In this document: in pieces, positions 1-12,420 of the stretch
Layout: each line of letters starts with the position of its first letter
How positions within the stretch are numbered: the first letter of the stretch is position 1
Position numbers and translations under genes: made by a program
Notes under the pieces: generated by a model
Told to the model about the DNA's origin: nothing
The model's database searches: none
Seen by the model: only the letters and a program-made list of their open reading frames with translations
Source of the DNA: Tetrapyrgos nigripes
Lineage: Eukaryota; Basidiomycota; Agaricomycetes; Agaricales; Campanellaceae
Length of the DNA: 64,000 bases
Reading direction: 5' to 3'
Assembly (NCBI GenBank): GCA_013368315.1
Contig: JAACJM010000011.1
Span: 124,001 to 188,000 of the forward strand

Positions 1-213
1 CCACTCAACCCTTCGCCTCCCTTCCTTGGCTTTGTTGCCGCAGCTTCAGGCTCGGGTGTGCTCGAAGAGCAGATTGCAGCTCAGCTCAAGAACTTTGTTC
101 CTCCTCACCCCGAAGACGCTATGGTCAGCGAGGAAGAGCTGCGTAAAGGTCATCCCGTCCCGCATGGTCAAGATAAGGTTCTTATCAATGGAACCGGTGC
201 GTCTGCGGCATGA
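1..213 (+). CDS. 3' end of an unidentified protein-coding gene
   Basis: Reading frame 1 is open from the first base to a TGA at 211-213, giving 70 residues of the C-terminus of a larger protein whose start lies outside the window. The fragment has a proline-rich stretch (NPSPPFLGF), a small-residue segment (AAASGSG) and a charged, proline-containing tail that ends GTGASAA. I do not recognise the family and see no domain signature or membrane segment. The composition (regular codon use, no stops) and the following AT-richer, stop-filled DNA support this as a true coding end. It runs toward the glutamate dehydrogenase gene on the same strand, about 860 bp upstream of that start codon. Confidence 0.55.
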   Translation, partial: PLNPSPPFLGFVAAASGSGVLEEQIAAQLKNFVPPHPEDAMVSEEELRKGHPVPHGQDKVLINGTGASAA

Positions 214-1076
214 GTGTTGGGCAATATTTTTCTTCTATGGGTTGATTTATGGTTGATTTATGGTGGTTTGGCATATCTACGACAATGTTTCTGACTCCTA
301 TAATGAGAAAAGTATTCCTTAGATTACTGTACTTTCTGAGCAAAGTTCTTAACTGTACTCAAGCTGTATCCATAGTAAAGACTAGTTTATACCTGTAGCT
401 CTCCCTCCCTCCCTCTATCACTTGTATTACGTAAGATATCAAGAACTTTTCTCCACTCGCCTCATCCTCTCGCCGTGGCCATCGTGGAACGTTATCTCTC
501 TCGCTTCACAAATGATGAGCCATATCTCGAACTTATCTTCTTGAGGCTGTATAAGTACTTTCAAAACGGTTTCAGAATCCATTTACTGCCTGCTCTAGTG
601 GCAGGACCGCTGCCAGTGCGCAGAGGAAAGCTCCAGACCTCAAGTACGACACAGACTGTGGCGACACCCATACGCATTTTGACAACCAGGATCCCGCGGC
701 CATATGTTCCTGGCTCATCGATACCATCATCTACACAGGAGCCAATAGATGCTGGTGATAGCTCATCCTGAGTGGTACTCCTACTTCAATATCCTCGCAG
801 TGGCAAAGTGAAACTAGCGACCGATGTCCAAAAGTCTCGTTATTGTATACATGGTGCGCTCTCCCGTTGTTCCGTTTTCCGTTTTGTCCGAATTTGTCCG
901 AATCGATTTTCTGACTCAGTCGTTCTCTGGCAATGTAGCCTAATGTAGCCCTAGATAGCAATTGGATTTAGCCCAAGAGCCCAGGTTATAAAGATAGCCG
1001 AGACAGGTTGAGACTTAGTGCAAACCCTCCTCTCCTCTTCTCTCCTCTGGCCCTCCTCTCATTGTCCCCCGCCGCG
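214..1076. other. Intergenic region upstream of glutamate dehydrogenase
   Basis: About 860 bp with no convincing gene. The longest plus-strand ORF begins with GTG rather than ATG and has no recognisable content. The last 60 bp before the dehydrogenase start are strongly pyrimidine-rich (runs of CTCC and TCTC), a common feature of fungal core promoters near the transcription start. Confidence 0.6.
987..992 (+). promoter_or_regulatory. TATA box of the glutamate dehydrogenase gene
   Basis: TATAAA lies 90 bp upstream of the ATG at 1077 and is followed by a pyrimidine-rich stretch. Position and sequence fit a fungal TATA element; function is inferred. Confidence 0.45.
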
Positions 1077-2904
<1,828 letters not shown>

Positions 2905-3230
2905 ACGGTGTGCGGGTATTGGATATACGATATTCTTCTGGCTTTATGGGGACGAATGCTATGTGAACTTGTATTGATAAACAATGGAAAAAATCATGTG
3001 TACACGACTGGTCGGCTTGGAGGCAGCAAGTGCTGAAGCTGCCTCAGTCAGAAGCATAAGTTGTACTTTGAGTCCAAATGTTGGGATATGGCAAGGCTGA
3101 AAATGTGATAGGAGTAGACTCAGATGCACGAGCATCGGTTGAGTTATCAGTTCCACTGCACACAGGCAAAGAACAGAGAGAAGATATCAAGCAACCAAGT
3201 ATCAGTCACAGTCAGTACAAATTTATAAGA

Positions 3231-4942
3231 TTAGGACTGCATATCAACATCCTTATTCTCGCCTTGCGCGCCAGACTCTTCAGCCTGCTCGACACCGATA
3301 CTACCAGCAGGTCTCCAAATGCTACCGCCTAGAGCAGCTTTCCAAAGACGTACGCGGCCGTCGTTTCCAGCAGATGAGAGAACGGTTCTTCATAGGACAT
3401 ACACAGTCAGAAAACCAAATGTAGGCTGAAAACCGAAATAAGGCTCACCCAGTTACATTCCACTCTACCCGACCAACCGTGGACCTATAGGTTAAAGTAA
3501 GGCTGTCAGTGATCATGACGAACAAGGAAGGGAACAAAGTAAAAGGAAGCAGATAATGAGAAAATCCCCAACTCACTGATGCTCATCAAAATCCCCAACG
3601 ATACTTGCTGTCCAACATCCCTCATCTCCAGACATATCCACATCGTCTCCGTCTCCTCCCTCTCCATCAAAGTCATCCATAGCAGGTTTGACCTTCCATA
3701 TCCGTACCCGGCCGTCCCGACCACCAGTAGCGATAAGGTGGTATGAACGACCACAAGATGGAGCCCAAGATACACAGGTGACTGCGAACGACGCGGAAGA
3801 AGATTTTTCTGTTTCGGAAGAATGCCCTGCGGGGCCTGGTGGACTCGAGGCAGTTGGATTGAGGACTAAGACAGTGGTCGGTCTTCGGGATGGTGATAGT
3901 TGAATGATCTGGCAGGTCACGTATTAGCTGGTCGTCCTCGCGAAGCAGGACAAAAAGAATCCAGTACCACAAATACACACCTTGACAATCCCAGTGATAC
4001 CACACCCAGCAGCTATTATTTCACCCCAATACCGGTCTTTACACCACGATACACACCACCCTCCATCGGCTTCGCGGTTTCCTTGACCGGGTCTCTGCGT
4101 AGTTGAGCTTGAGCTTTGTTGTTGGAGGAGCGCTTGAGCTACTAGTGAAGGTGAGGCACCTTCTAGAGGTGCATTTATTTGTGTTGGTGTTGCCAGCGCG
4201 ACGGTGTGAGCGCGAGAGTGTGCAGAGATTGATGCTGATGAGGGTATAGTGTGGACATCTATTTCCTCAGAAAGTTGCCATGTAGCAAGGGAAGGCTGTT
4301 CTAGGCATTCATAGATGCGAAGGAAGTTGTCGGTTGAGATAGTAGCCTACAAGAACAATCATTTAGTCAACATCCAGTCTAGGGTAGAAAGTGAACTGTC
4401 AACATACCAGTTTAAGCCCAAAATGATGAGGAGCAAACTCCACTGTCCTCACTGTCCCTCTTGCATCCAATAATACCGCTCTCTCTACCCATTTTGATGA
4501 AGATGGCTGAGCTTGTGCATTCGAGTTGCCATTTACGGTTGGAGGTTGTGCTGCTTCAGGAGAATGTTCCCAAATTTTGACCGTTCGGTCAAAGGACGAA
4601 GAAGCTATTATCGACCCAAATTCTGGATGCGCCCAGCTCACTTTCGATACTGCCGCATCGTGAGCCTGTTTCTCGTTGTCAGTCACAAAGACAAAAGTAA
4701 ATCTTAAAAACATGAGCTAGCACACACCTTCCAGTCATCTTCGACATTCCACGTCCCATTGGCTTCATCCAAAGACCATATTTTGATTCTAAAAAAAGGG
4801 TTAGATTACCATTCTTCATTGGACAAGATATGTTTGACCTTTGGTCAAGACTGCAAGTTGCTAGTCGTAATCCATAAAAATCGTACGACGCGTCGGTGAC
4901 TAGGTCACTATGCGCGTTTTGGATTAAGCCCGTTTGGATCAT
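3231..4942 (-). CDS. SEH1: Nucleoporin SEH1, WD40 beta-propeller
   Basis: Spliced on the minus strand, this gives a WD40 protein that opens with MIQTGLIQNAHSDLVTDASY and ends NKDVDMQS. The HxDLVxDxxYDFYGxRLATCSLDQ opening is typical of SEH1 proteins. SEH1 is a subunit of the nuclear pore Y-complex and of the SEA/GATOR complex that signals amino-acid state to TORC1. WD repeats are visible as SSSFDRTVKIWE, TGGRDGRVRIWKV and SAGNDGRVRLWKAAL. A serine- and glutamine-rich insertion (around LLQQQSSSSTTQ) and an acidic DGEGGDGDDVDMSGDE loop between late blades make it longer than the yeast protein. I chose the ATG at 4942 because upstream in-frame residues are not propeller-like. Introns are short, for example one between the residues VECNW and TVLSSAG. 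Confidence 0.88.
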
Positions 4943-5317
4943 TGTGTAATTTTCTTTCTTTTTTGAGCCCAGAGAGTCGGAAAGTGGATGGAGGACGGTG
5001 AGGGACGCTTTGGGTGTCGAAACGCGTAGAGCCCACGTGATCACCACGCGTCGGAGTTTGAACAGGCTTTCTCTTCAACAAACGCCACGATGATCTGCCT
5101 TCCACCTTCGCCTGGACTTGTTCTCCAGCCCGAGGACATTTCTCAAGCTTTCCAAGCACTACGCTTGTGATATTGTTCCTCTCGTACTCACCCCCACAAA
5201 GTGTCTCGAGTCCGTGGTAGAGATCGGATCTCGTCGATTATGACGCCCAGAAAATCGCGCTCGAGAATATTCTGCAAAGGGCAAAGTAGAAACGAAGCCA
5301 GCTAAAAAAGTATTTGG

Positions 5318-6600
5318 ATGGATGCCGCTCACTCATTACGCCTATCCGCTCTCTTTCTCAGGATATCCTCGAGCTCATCTTCTTGAAATGCTGCACAATG
5401 ATCACGTTCACGCAAGAAGAGATCACCGACTTTCTTCGTTCGTTTTGAGCGCAGTGTGCTATATACTGAGACGCGTTTCATTGGCCAGTCCTCGCCTGTG
5501 GATTATATTCCGGACTCTCGCTCGGCTTTCGATTTGGGGCAGAGTTTGAAGGAGGCTCCGCTTACGCTCCATCTCCAGTTGTATAGCTGCCAAACGACTC
5601 CCTTGTACAGCAAACTTCCCATCAATGGAAAAACCTGACGCTCATGGTCAAAGAGCTTATTCACCAACCTGCTCAGAGACTTGATTCTTTCTCGTCCATT
5701 CGAGGATTTTCAAGTTTAGAGAGACTTGTGGTTGACGGAGATGTAAACGTTTTTGCCTTGCTATCGGATGCTCTGAGGAACGCGCCAAAGCTTAGATCTT
5801 TGACAATACGCCACCGTCCCGGTACTGATCAAACAACAAGATCTGGTGCTTGGCCGTCCCCCACGGATCTACTTCCTGGATTGTCACTGCTCTGTCATTA
5901 TGACAGTTGGAGTCGTTTTATGTGCCTAATCCTTCGCTGTGGATACTTTGACATCCAGTACCCGGTCACAATGCAGTTCGTGACCACCATCTTCGACCTC
6001 TTGACTCTGCGTTCCCTTGAAGACTTGACCCTGCACCCTACTGCCGACCTCCTCCCTCCCGAAATTACGATACACCACCGTGACTGTCAAATGCCTCTCA
6101 CACCTTACACCTCTCGCCTCACTCATATCGCGCTCCTCTTGCAAAATCGACCGTCTCAAAGTCACCGATGTATTCATGGATGACACAGACCTCACTGCTC
6201 TTCTACAGCTCCTACCCGGGATTTACGATCTGAAGCTTCCTCATGCTCTTGTCATGTCCTCTTCTTTCATCAGTGACGCGTTATTTGATGCCATCCACAC
6301 AGAGGCTCCGGATCCTTCTACGAGCTCTCCGAACGATAAGCCATGCCTCCCGGAGCTTTTGTGGTTGGAAATCCATTGTCGGACCCAGACATGGACAACG
6401 GAAACGCTAGTGTCAATGGTTGAGGCACGATGACGAGGTCCAGGGACAAACATCAGGTGGTTGAAAGATGTGGACCTCTCAGTCATGGAGTGTGAAATTG
6501 GGACTGAAGAAGGCTATGAGCGTTTCTCTTCATTACAAGCAGATGGTTTCTTTCCAATCTGTCTTTGGTTGATGTACGTCCAGGTCTGCTTGTAGAGTTC
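5318..6600 (+). pseudogene. Decayed F-box/leucine-rich-repeat gene, remnant 1
   Basis: An F-box-like opening can be read as LSQDILELIFLKCC from about 5353, and its continuation RRVSLASPRLWIIF lies in a different frame about 100 bp later. Stop codons and frame changes break the F-box and the following leucine-rich part (GFSSLERLVVDGDVNVFALL, NAPKLRSLTIRH, LPELLWLEIHC, VDLSVMECEIGTEEGYERF). No single set of normal introns joins these pieces into one frame, and the two ATGs at 5318 and 5322 are not in frame with the F-box. Agaricomycetes carry many such SCF substrate-receptor-like genes, and decay is common among them. I read it as a pseudogene, though an unusual exon structure cannot be fully excluded by eye. 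Confidence 0.6.
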
Positions 6601-7690
6601 TCGAGTATTTACCATAACTATGTTGAACTAATCGCCATGCTACTACCATTCCCATGTCCTCGATAAGGCTCGTGAGTGTAGTATATAGAAATGTAAAAAC
6701 TACTAAATTTTCAATAAAACACTCAATAAAGGGGTCTCAAACGATAAGAGTATTGATGAGGGAAGTTCAACTCTCTAGGATCATCTCGTTGGGTGGATAG
6801 TTGGATACAGTATATTCAATCAGACGGAGATTCCTCTGCAATACTGCGAGTCCGCAGGTGGGGATTCTCCTGATCAAAATAAAACACACAAATTTTCTCT
6901 GTTGCCCACCGAAGACGAGGTCTCTAGTGTCTGACGGAGGCGGGTTCTGTATAGATCTACATCTACTGTACTTATATACATGTCCAATAAATTACAGTGA
7001 AAGGTGAATACATGGCTGCGGACTCAGACGGATAGTGTATAGGCTTTGCCACCGGTCTCTAGACTCTAAAGCCTTAAATGGGTTTGACTTGAATTTGATG
7101 AGTGTGGCGGCGGGCTTGGAACCCGAGCGCATGCTTTCCGATTCTAGGCTTTGGTTCTCTTCTTTCTCTGGGGTCGATTTTCCGTTGCCAGAATATTCAT
7201 TTCCTTAATACATAACAGGTTTCCAAGATTCTTCAAGAACTTCATTACTCGGGATCAAGGTTCAAGCTTTCCATCGTTCACTCATGATTCGACATGACTA
7301 GCCTGGAGCCACAGTTTAGCGTCGGTGGGGAACGCAAGCTCTCACCTTGCAAGCCCAATCTTAAATATTCAATAATATGAGGGTAAATTACTAGTAGGTC
7401 GTGCTCATAGCTAAGATCGTGTATCTGTACTCAGAGCGCGGGAGTCGCGAATAGGGGTTGACGAAAAAGGAAACAGACAGTAGCCTCACTCAAACTCTCG
7501 AAACGCATCTCAAAGAACCTCAACTGCTTATAACAGTCTCTTGAGTAGTTAGGAATGTCTGTATGCTGGTGGAAGTGGTGGAATTATGAGCAGACTGCCG
7601 GAGGATAAGCTGAGCCGGACACAGGTATCGCTGAGTGAAACCAAAGATTTCAAGTAGTTTTATTATGGCGATTTTACAGGGGCGTACGAC
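6601..7690. other. Gene-free stretch between two F-box remnants
   Basis: About 1.1 kb, AT-rich, with stops in all frames and only very short ORFs. I see no RNA gene, no terminal repeats and no coding similarity that I can name. Confidence 0.5.
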
Positions 7691-8100
7691 TTGCACGTAT
7701 CATCAACGTATCATCCTCGCCTCTCATCAGCGACACGTTTCTTAATGTCATCCATACTCCTTCTGCCAGTTCTCCTCCGGGTCGTTCTCCAGATCTTATC
7801 CCTATCCTCCAAAACTTGGATGGTTAGATATCCATTGTCGGACAACAAAGATCCTTGTATCAATGGTCGAGGCACGACGACGAGAGGTTCTAGGGGATGA
7901 TGACGAGCAGTTGACAAGCGTGGTACTTTCGGTCATGGAAAGGGAAGTAGGAGTTGAAGAAGATTATGGGCGCATTTCCGAATCGCAAGCAGTCGACCTG
8001 GAAGTAGAGACGCAATTTGATGGATTGTTTGATTACAACCCGTTTCTTCATCAATATACACGCACGCATACCACTAGATTGGTAGTAGAATGTCATTTAT
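7691..8100 (+). pseudogene. Short duplicate of the F-box C-terminal region, remnant 2
   Basis: This stretch repeats the 3' part of the remnant at 5318-6600. Around 7726-7760 the DNA matches 6271-6303 with scattered substitutions, and MVEARRREVLGD followed by VVLSVMEREVGVEEDYGRI here corresponds to MVEAR followed by VDLSVMECEIGTEEGYERF there. Frames are broken and there is no F-box or start. It overlaps nothing on the other strand and ends just before the stop of the pectate lyase gene. Best read as a fragment left by a local duplication. Confidence 0.5.
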
Positions 8101-8142
8101 AACGATTTCCTCGCAAGGTTTGCAATCCGTTACTACTACCTC

Positions 8143-9975
8143 TCAATGTTGACCTGCTTCCGCACTCACATATTGCAGCACTTCTTCTGCACTATTGAAA
8201 TCCATCGGGAGATCATACCCAATCTCAATTCCTTCACAAGTAACCAAAACCGCCCCTTCTGCCGCTTTTCCACTCTGAACAAAGAAATCAATTGTGTCCT
8301 GCATCACGGTCGCCAGACTGTCAATCGCCTGTCCATTCATCGTCGAACGGAACTCGTCTTCGTGTACACAAACTCGAGCTGGGAATTCTGGTAGAGTCGA
8401 TTCGCTGATAGTGAAAATCCTCGAAAGATCATTTGGATCAGAACCCGTCTGTATGAAAACATTGCCTTGGACTTGAACGGTGGATTGATTGTAAACTCCT
8501 AGGTTGTATTCGAAGATGGCGTCGAGAGGGACTGTGGGATCGTCTGCAGCTGTTGCTCTAGACTCGGATTCCAGCGTAGCATTAGTCGTAAAGATTGGGC
8601 CGTTGTTATTAACGTTTTCGTATACGTTTGCTAGGACGTCGAATGTACCGAAACGCATGGTAGGGTTGCGAGAGGCAGATCCGTTGAAGTGGTTTCCGAA
8701 GACAGTAAAGTGCATCTTGCCCAGGTCCCTCGGAGCTTCCTTGGTACCACCGCCTAATAGCATGGATTTGTGGTGATTACGGACGATGTTATGAGAGAAG
8801 GTGACGTTGTCTGTGCCGTCTTCACAATCAAAGAGACCTATAAACCAGGTATGTTAGTACTACGCAAGGGCTTTCGAGAGAGGGTGTCACGGACCATCAA
8901 ATCTGTCGACCTGGCTGGTGATTAATTGGGAGAATTAACGACTCCAGATTAAACCTTACCTGCCAACCAAGAATTTCATCCGGCTGTACGTACTCGCCGC
9001 TAAGTTGATCCTGCAGTTCACAACCGTCTACCCAGACATTCGTGGATGTTACCAAGCCCACGGCATCGTAGCTATGATATGTCATTGCTGTCAGCATTGA
9101 ACAACCCTTATTTCAGTTACTCACAGTGCATTCCAAGAAGAAGGGAAAGTTTCCGGGGCAGGGAAACAGTCCCTCGGCGAGACCAGCTTCAAGTTCCTTA
9201 TCCACACATTATCCACACTCGACACGTAAAACTCTCCTCCATTCAACGCAGCATTCTTATCCAGCCCGATGACAGAGGTATTATTGGTCAAATGGAACCC
9301 TACTTGAGCTTTTTGCGTCTCCGCCAGGACAGGTCTCCATCCATTCATATGGCTTAGTAAAGCCTTATACTCTGTAGCATTCCTTCCTTCAAACGTTTCG
9401 TTCTGTGCGATGGCTTCGTTCACAAGTGCTGTGTATGTCTCGTTCATACTGAGAAGATACTGCGTAAAGTTGAAGTTGCGAATGTCTGCACCGGGTGAAC
9501 CGGTCATGTTGATGTAGTCCTGACAAGTAGCGAGACTTCCTGTGTAAGAAGAGTATGTGAGAGGATCAGAATCGGGGAGTGACACGTTTCGACGGAGGTT
9601 AGAGGATAGCAAGAACCTTGAAAGGAGAGAAAGAGAAATCACTCGCCATCAGGTAGCTCATTCCCATCGATCGTTCCGTTGACATAAATGGTCTTTGTGA
9701 ACGGCAATGCCAGCGCATCTTTGAGTTCTGAGGCATTGGATACAACGAATATGGATGAGGAAGAGGTGTTTAGGGAGCCTCCGGTACTACGACCGCCATA
9801 ACCGAACGGCTGGTGTGAGAGTGTCGGTGGGACAAAGCTTGCTACCAAAGCCTTTTCGTGAGCAGGCAAAAATAGGAAACCATCACTACTCACGATCCGC
9901 AGGTTTGATTGCTAGAGCTTGTAAAGCAAAAATCCCACCAAAACCAAGAAAGAGAGCCTGCGGGAAGCTTCTCAT
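8143..9975 (-). CDS. Secreted pectate/pectin lyase, polysaccharide lyase family 1
   Basis: The protein starts MRSFPQALFLGFGGIFALQA, a signal peptide ending in an AxA-type site, so it is secreted. The first exon splices (donor after GCGGATC, acceptor before CAAGC) to PSFVPPTLSHQPFGYGG. The parallel-beta-helix core of PL1 is visible: NGTIDGNELPDGS, TSVIGLDKNAALNGG with VDNVWIRNLKLVSP, NVWVDGCELQDQ, and FDGLFDCEDGTDNVTFSHN followed by HHKSMLLGG. These form the calcium-binding aspartates and the region around the catalytic arginine. PL1 enzymes cleave homogalacturonan by beta-elimination. An insertion of about 60 residues with several N-glycosylation sequons separates CQDYI from GWRPVL. The second intron (9540-9646) needs a GC donor to keep frame. 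Likely role: plant cell-wall breakdown by a saprotroph or plant associate. Confidence 0.85.
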
Positions 9976-11367
9976 CACGGAGGATAGTGGGCAGCTGGCA
10001 GTGTAGGACCACGACACTCCAGATACAAAAGAATATGTACCCATGCTGCAGCACAGACGGACCGATTGACGGACCGTCGTTTTGTGCAGGAAAAAAGACG
10101 GGGAAAGCGAACCGCGTTATACATAGTGATGAATGGCAGAACTCCACCGACGCACGGAGGCAGGCAGAGGCAGTGGATCAGCAGGCTGAGGATTTCGCAT
10201 CCATCTCTCAAGGTTTGTTCCTGAAGATATTGCGCATGCCTTTCAAAGGAGCCTTTGATGATCAGCAAGTACTGTCAAGAGAACTAGATCCAGAAAAGTG
10301 CTAGCGAGGACCTCGAAGCCTTTCCGCGTCGAGAAAGAGACGAGAGTTTCTTGTCCAAAGGGCCGGCAGAGGCTGGCAGGCACCTTGGGCGGCGTTGCAT
10401 ATTTCCAAAGATCTCTGTGCAGACTTAAATTTCGGATTTTTCAGTGCCATTTTTGCTTTCCCGGGTCTACTCCATATGGGACCGATTTGAGGCCGAACAG
10501 CCATATGCAGTAGCTCTGGCGCCGAGCATAAATTCATCATTTATGTTTGCCCAAAAGATCTTTCCAAATATGCAATGCCGCCTAAGGTGAGGCAGGTTGA
10601 GAAGGAAGTCACGTGCGTGCTCCGTTCATTACCAAGCTCCGTTCTCCTCCTCCGTTTTTCAGAAGACGATCCAGACCCGAGTCCAGATCTACATGGCTTC
10701 CGTAACACATCTCTTTATTCTGAGATCAACTGTAACAACCCGGATACGGTACGGTATTCTACGTACGCGTACCGTGTCTTGGCCGTATCTCGTACGAATT
10801 AGTAAGGTTTGGGTGATATGAAGGACTCGTCATTTTGTACTGACGTTGTTTATGCAGGCACGTTTTTGTTTCTGAACCGCGGTCCGCTTTGGAGAATGGT
10901 CTAGTCTGTTCTGGTCGACTGTAACGAGGTGGTGGCATGTGCATTGGCCAAAGTTCTTCAGTCAAGAATATGTGACTTGGTCCACATTTCCAACTGCGCT
11001 ATTCGTGAAGCAGCGAACTTGAAAGGAGACGACAGCATTGGGAACGGATGATGTACTAGTGGGGATGTCCTCAAGGAAGCAAGTATGTCGTGTGACCAAC
11101 TCGCAACTTGTAACAGCTTTTGGCGCAAGCGCGGTCAGAGGGGCTAACGTATCTATTTTTTCCTTCTAACCGAAGCTTCCTCGCGATCGGTTGATCCCTC
11201 CCAGATGATAGTAACCCAAAATCTCGACGATAAATGGGGATTGCCCCTCGTGTCCCGAGCATGTTCGGAGTACATATATAAGATTTACCATATAATCCCG
11301 TTTCGGAATCCGTACGACCTCCCTCTCTTCCCTTTCCTCGCTGGAACTAGCCTTCTAATAACGACTC
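9976..11367. other. Intergenic region with no supported gene
   Basis: About 1.4 kb between the pectate lyase start and the ORF at 11368. ORFs of up to 131 codons occur on both strands, overlap each other, start mostly at non-ATG codons and have no recognisable content. An imperfect inverted repeat sits at 10743-10778. Probably promoter DNA for both neighbours plus non-functional sequence. Confidence 0.5.
11271..11279 (+). promoter_or_regulatory. Candidate TATA box for the ORF at 11368
   Basis: A TATATAAG-like element lies roughly 90 bp before the ATG at 11368. This supports the ORF being a gene, but the evidence is weak. Confidence 0.3.
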
Positions 11368-11871
11368 ATGGCTACCTATTCCTCGTTCTCTTATCATGTT
11401 GCGACTGGGAAAGCAGTATGCGACACGATTGCATGTGATATTTCTTTAATGCCACCGCCAGCCGTGAATGGAGGGTACTTCGCATTTGCTAGAGTGAAGA
11501 CCGATGTGTGCTTAGTACAAGGTGCGTCATGGCATCTACATCAAGATGCGACATCTGAGCTCATTTTCTTTGTCCAACGTACAACAGTATCATCATCTAC
11601 ACCTACTTCATCGCCTTTAACCACGGTCGACGTCAAAGTCTTCCGTCACGAATTTATCACGATATTCCGATTATCACAAACAATGACCCTTCATCCTTCT
11701 GACCTCCAAATTCTGGAGCTCATTGATGATCAGCTCAAATGTTACGAAGAGGACAAGGAAACTGTTTTCCTCGCCAAAAGTCTTACTGAACGATTACGGA
11801 CGTTGACACTACCTCGCCGTCGAAACACTCCCCCACACCATCGTCGGGTACAAGCATTACTTCCGAGATAA
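11368..11871 (+). CDS. Hypothetical protein, 167 residues, single exon
   Basis: An intact ATG-started frame of 167 codons with a TATA-like element upstream. The N-terminal half contains short hydrophobic and aromatic stretches (GGYFAFARVKTD, GASWHLHQD), the middle is Ser/Thr-rich (SSSTPTSSPLTT), and the C-terminal half looks helical and charged (LHPSDLQILELIDDQLKCYE, then FLAKSLTERLRTL), ending in an arginine-rich tail. I do not recognise a family. The helical segment with regular codon use makes a real protein more likely than chance, but it could equally be a lineage-specific or decaying gene. Confidence 0.45.
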   Translation: MATYSSFSYHVATGKAVCDTIACDISLMPPPAVNGGYFAFARVKTDVCLVQGASWHLHQDATSELIFFVQRTTVSSSTPTSSPLTTVDVKVFRHEFITIFRLSQTMTLHPSDLQILELIDDQLKCYEEDKETVFLAKSLTERLRTLTLPRRRNTPPHHRRVQALLPR

Positions 11872-12420
11872 AAAGGCGATTTGAGTCAGTTTGCGGAGAA
11901 CATATTACACTTTGTACATTGCACCTATGACCTATTCTTATCTCGCTGCTGTATAATAGAATACTCCCACTCGCGGCCTTCTTTTCCAGAAATATTTGGA
12001 GAGGACCCAGACATAATACAATCCTCCCTGACATGTGAAGTCATAAATCTTTCATCCCTGCAAAAGCACTAAGCTTGTCGAGTCGAAGGCAGCTTTGGAA
12101 CATCCGCAGGTTTCGAAGATTCGAAGAGAGCTGAGTAAGGTGACTCTCACGTCATGGGGTATGCGGAGGAACAGCAGCACAATAAGGATCCGAGTTGCGG
12201 AATACAACTAAACTAAGTAATACATCTCCACCTTTCCACTCCTCCCTGTACTAGAATAGTAATCCGCAACTAACATAACCCTCCTACCGGCGAGAGCGGA
12301 AGACCCCTACTTCTTCAGACTAGCTCTTTCAATAGCACACAAAGAATTTCAATCCCATTGATTTGGGTTGATCCTCTCCGTCAGTGGTCACAAATAAGTA
12401 TTCCACAGACAATATCCTGC

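Noticed and set aside
475..774. A 98-codon plus-strand frame upstream of glutamate dehydrogenase
   Set aside because: It begins with GTG, has no family features, and lies in promoter-like DNA.
9615..9645. A GT-AG alternative for the second pectate lyase intron
   Set aside because: It would be only about 26 bases, too short to splice; the 107-base GC-AG intron restores the family motif LPDGS-LATCQDYI.
9909..10304. A 131-codon plus-strand frame over the pectate lyase 5' end
   Set aside because: It overlaps the signal-peptide exon of the lyase on the other strand, lacks an ATG start and shows no recognisable content.
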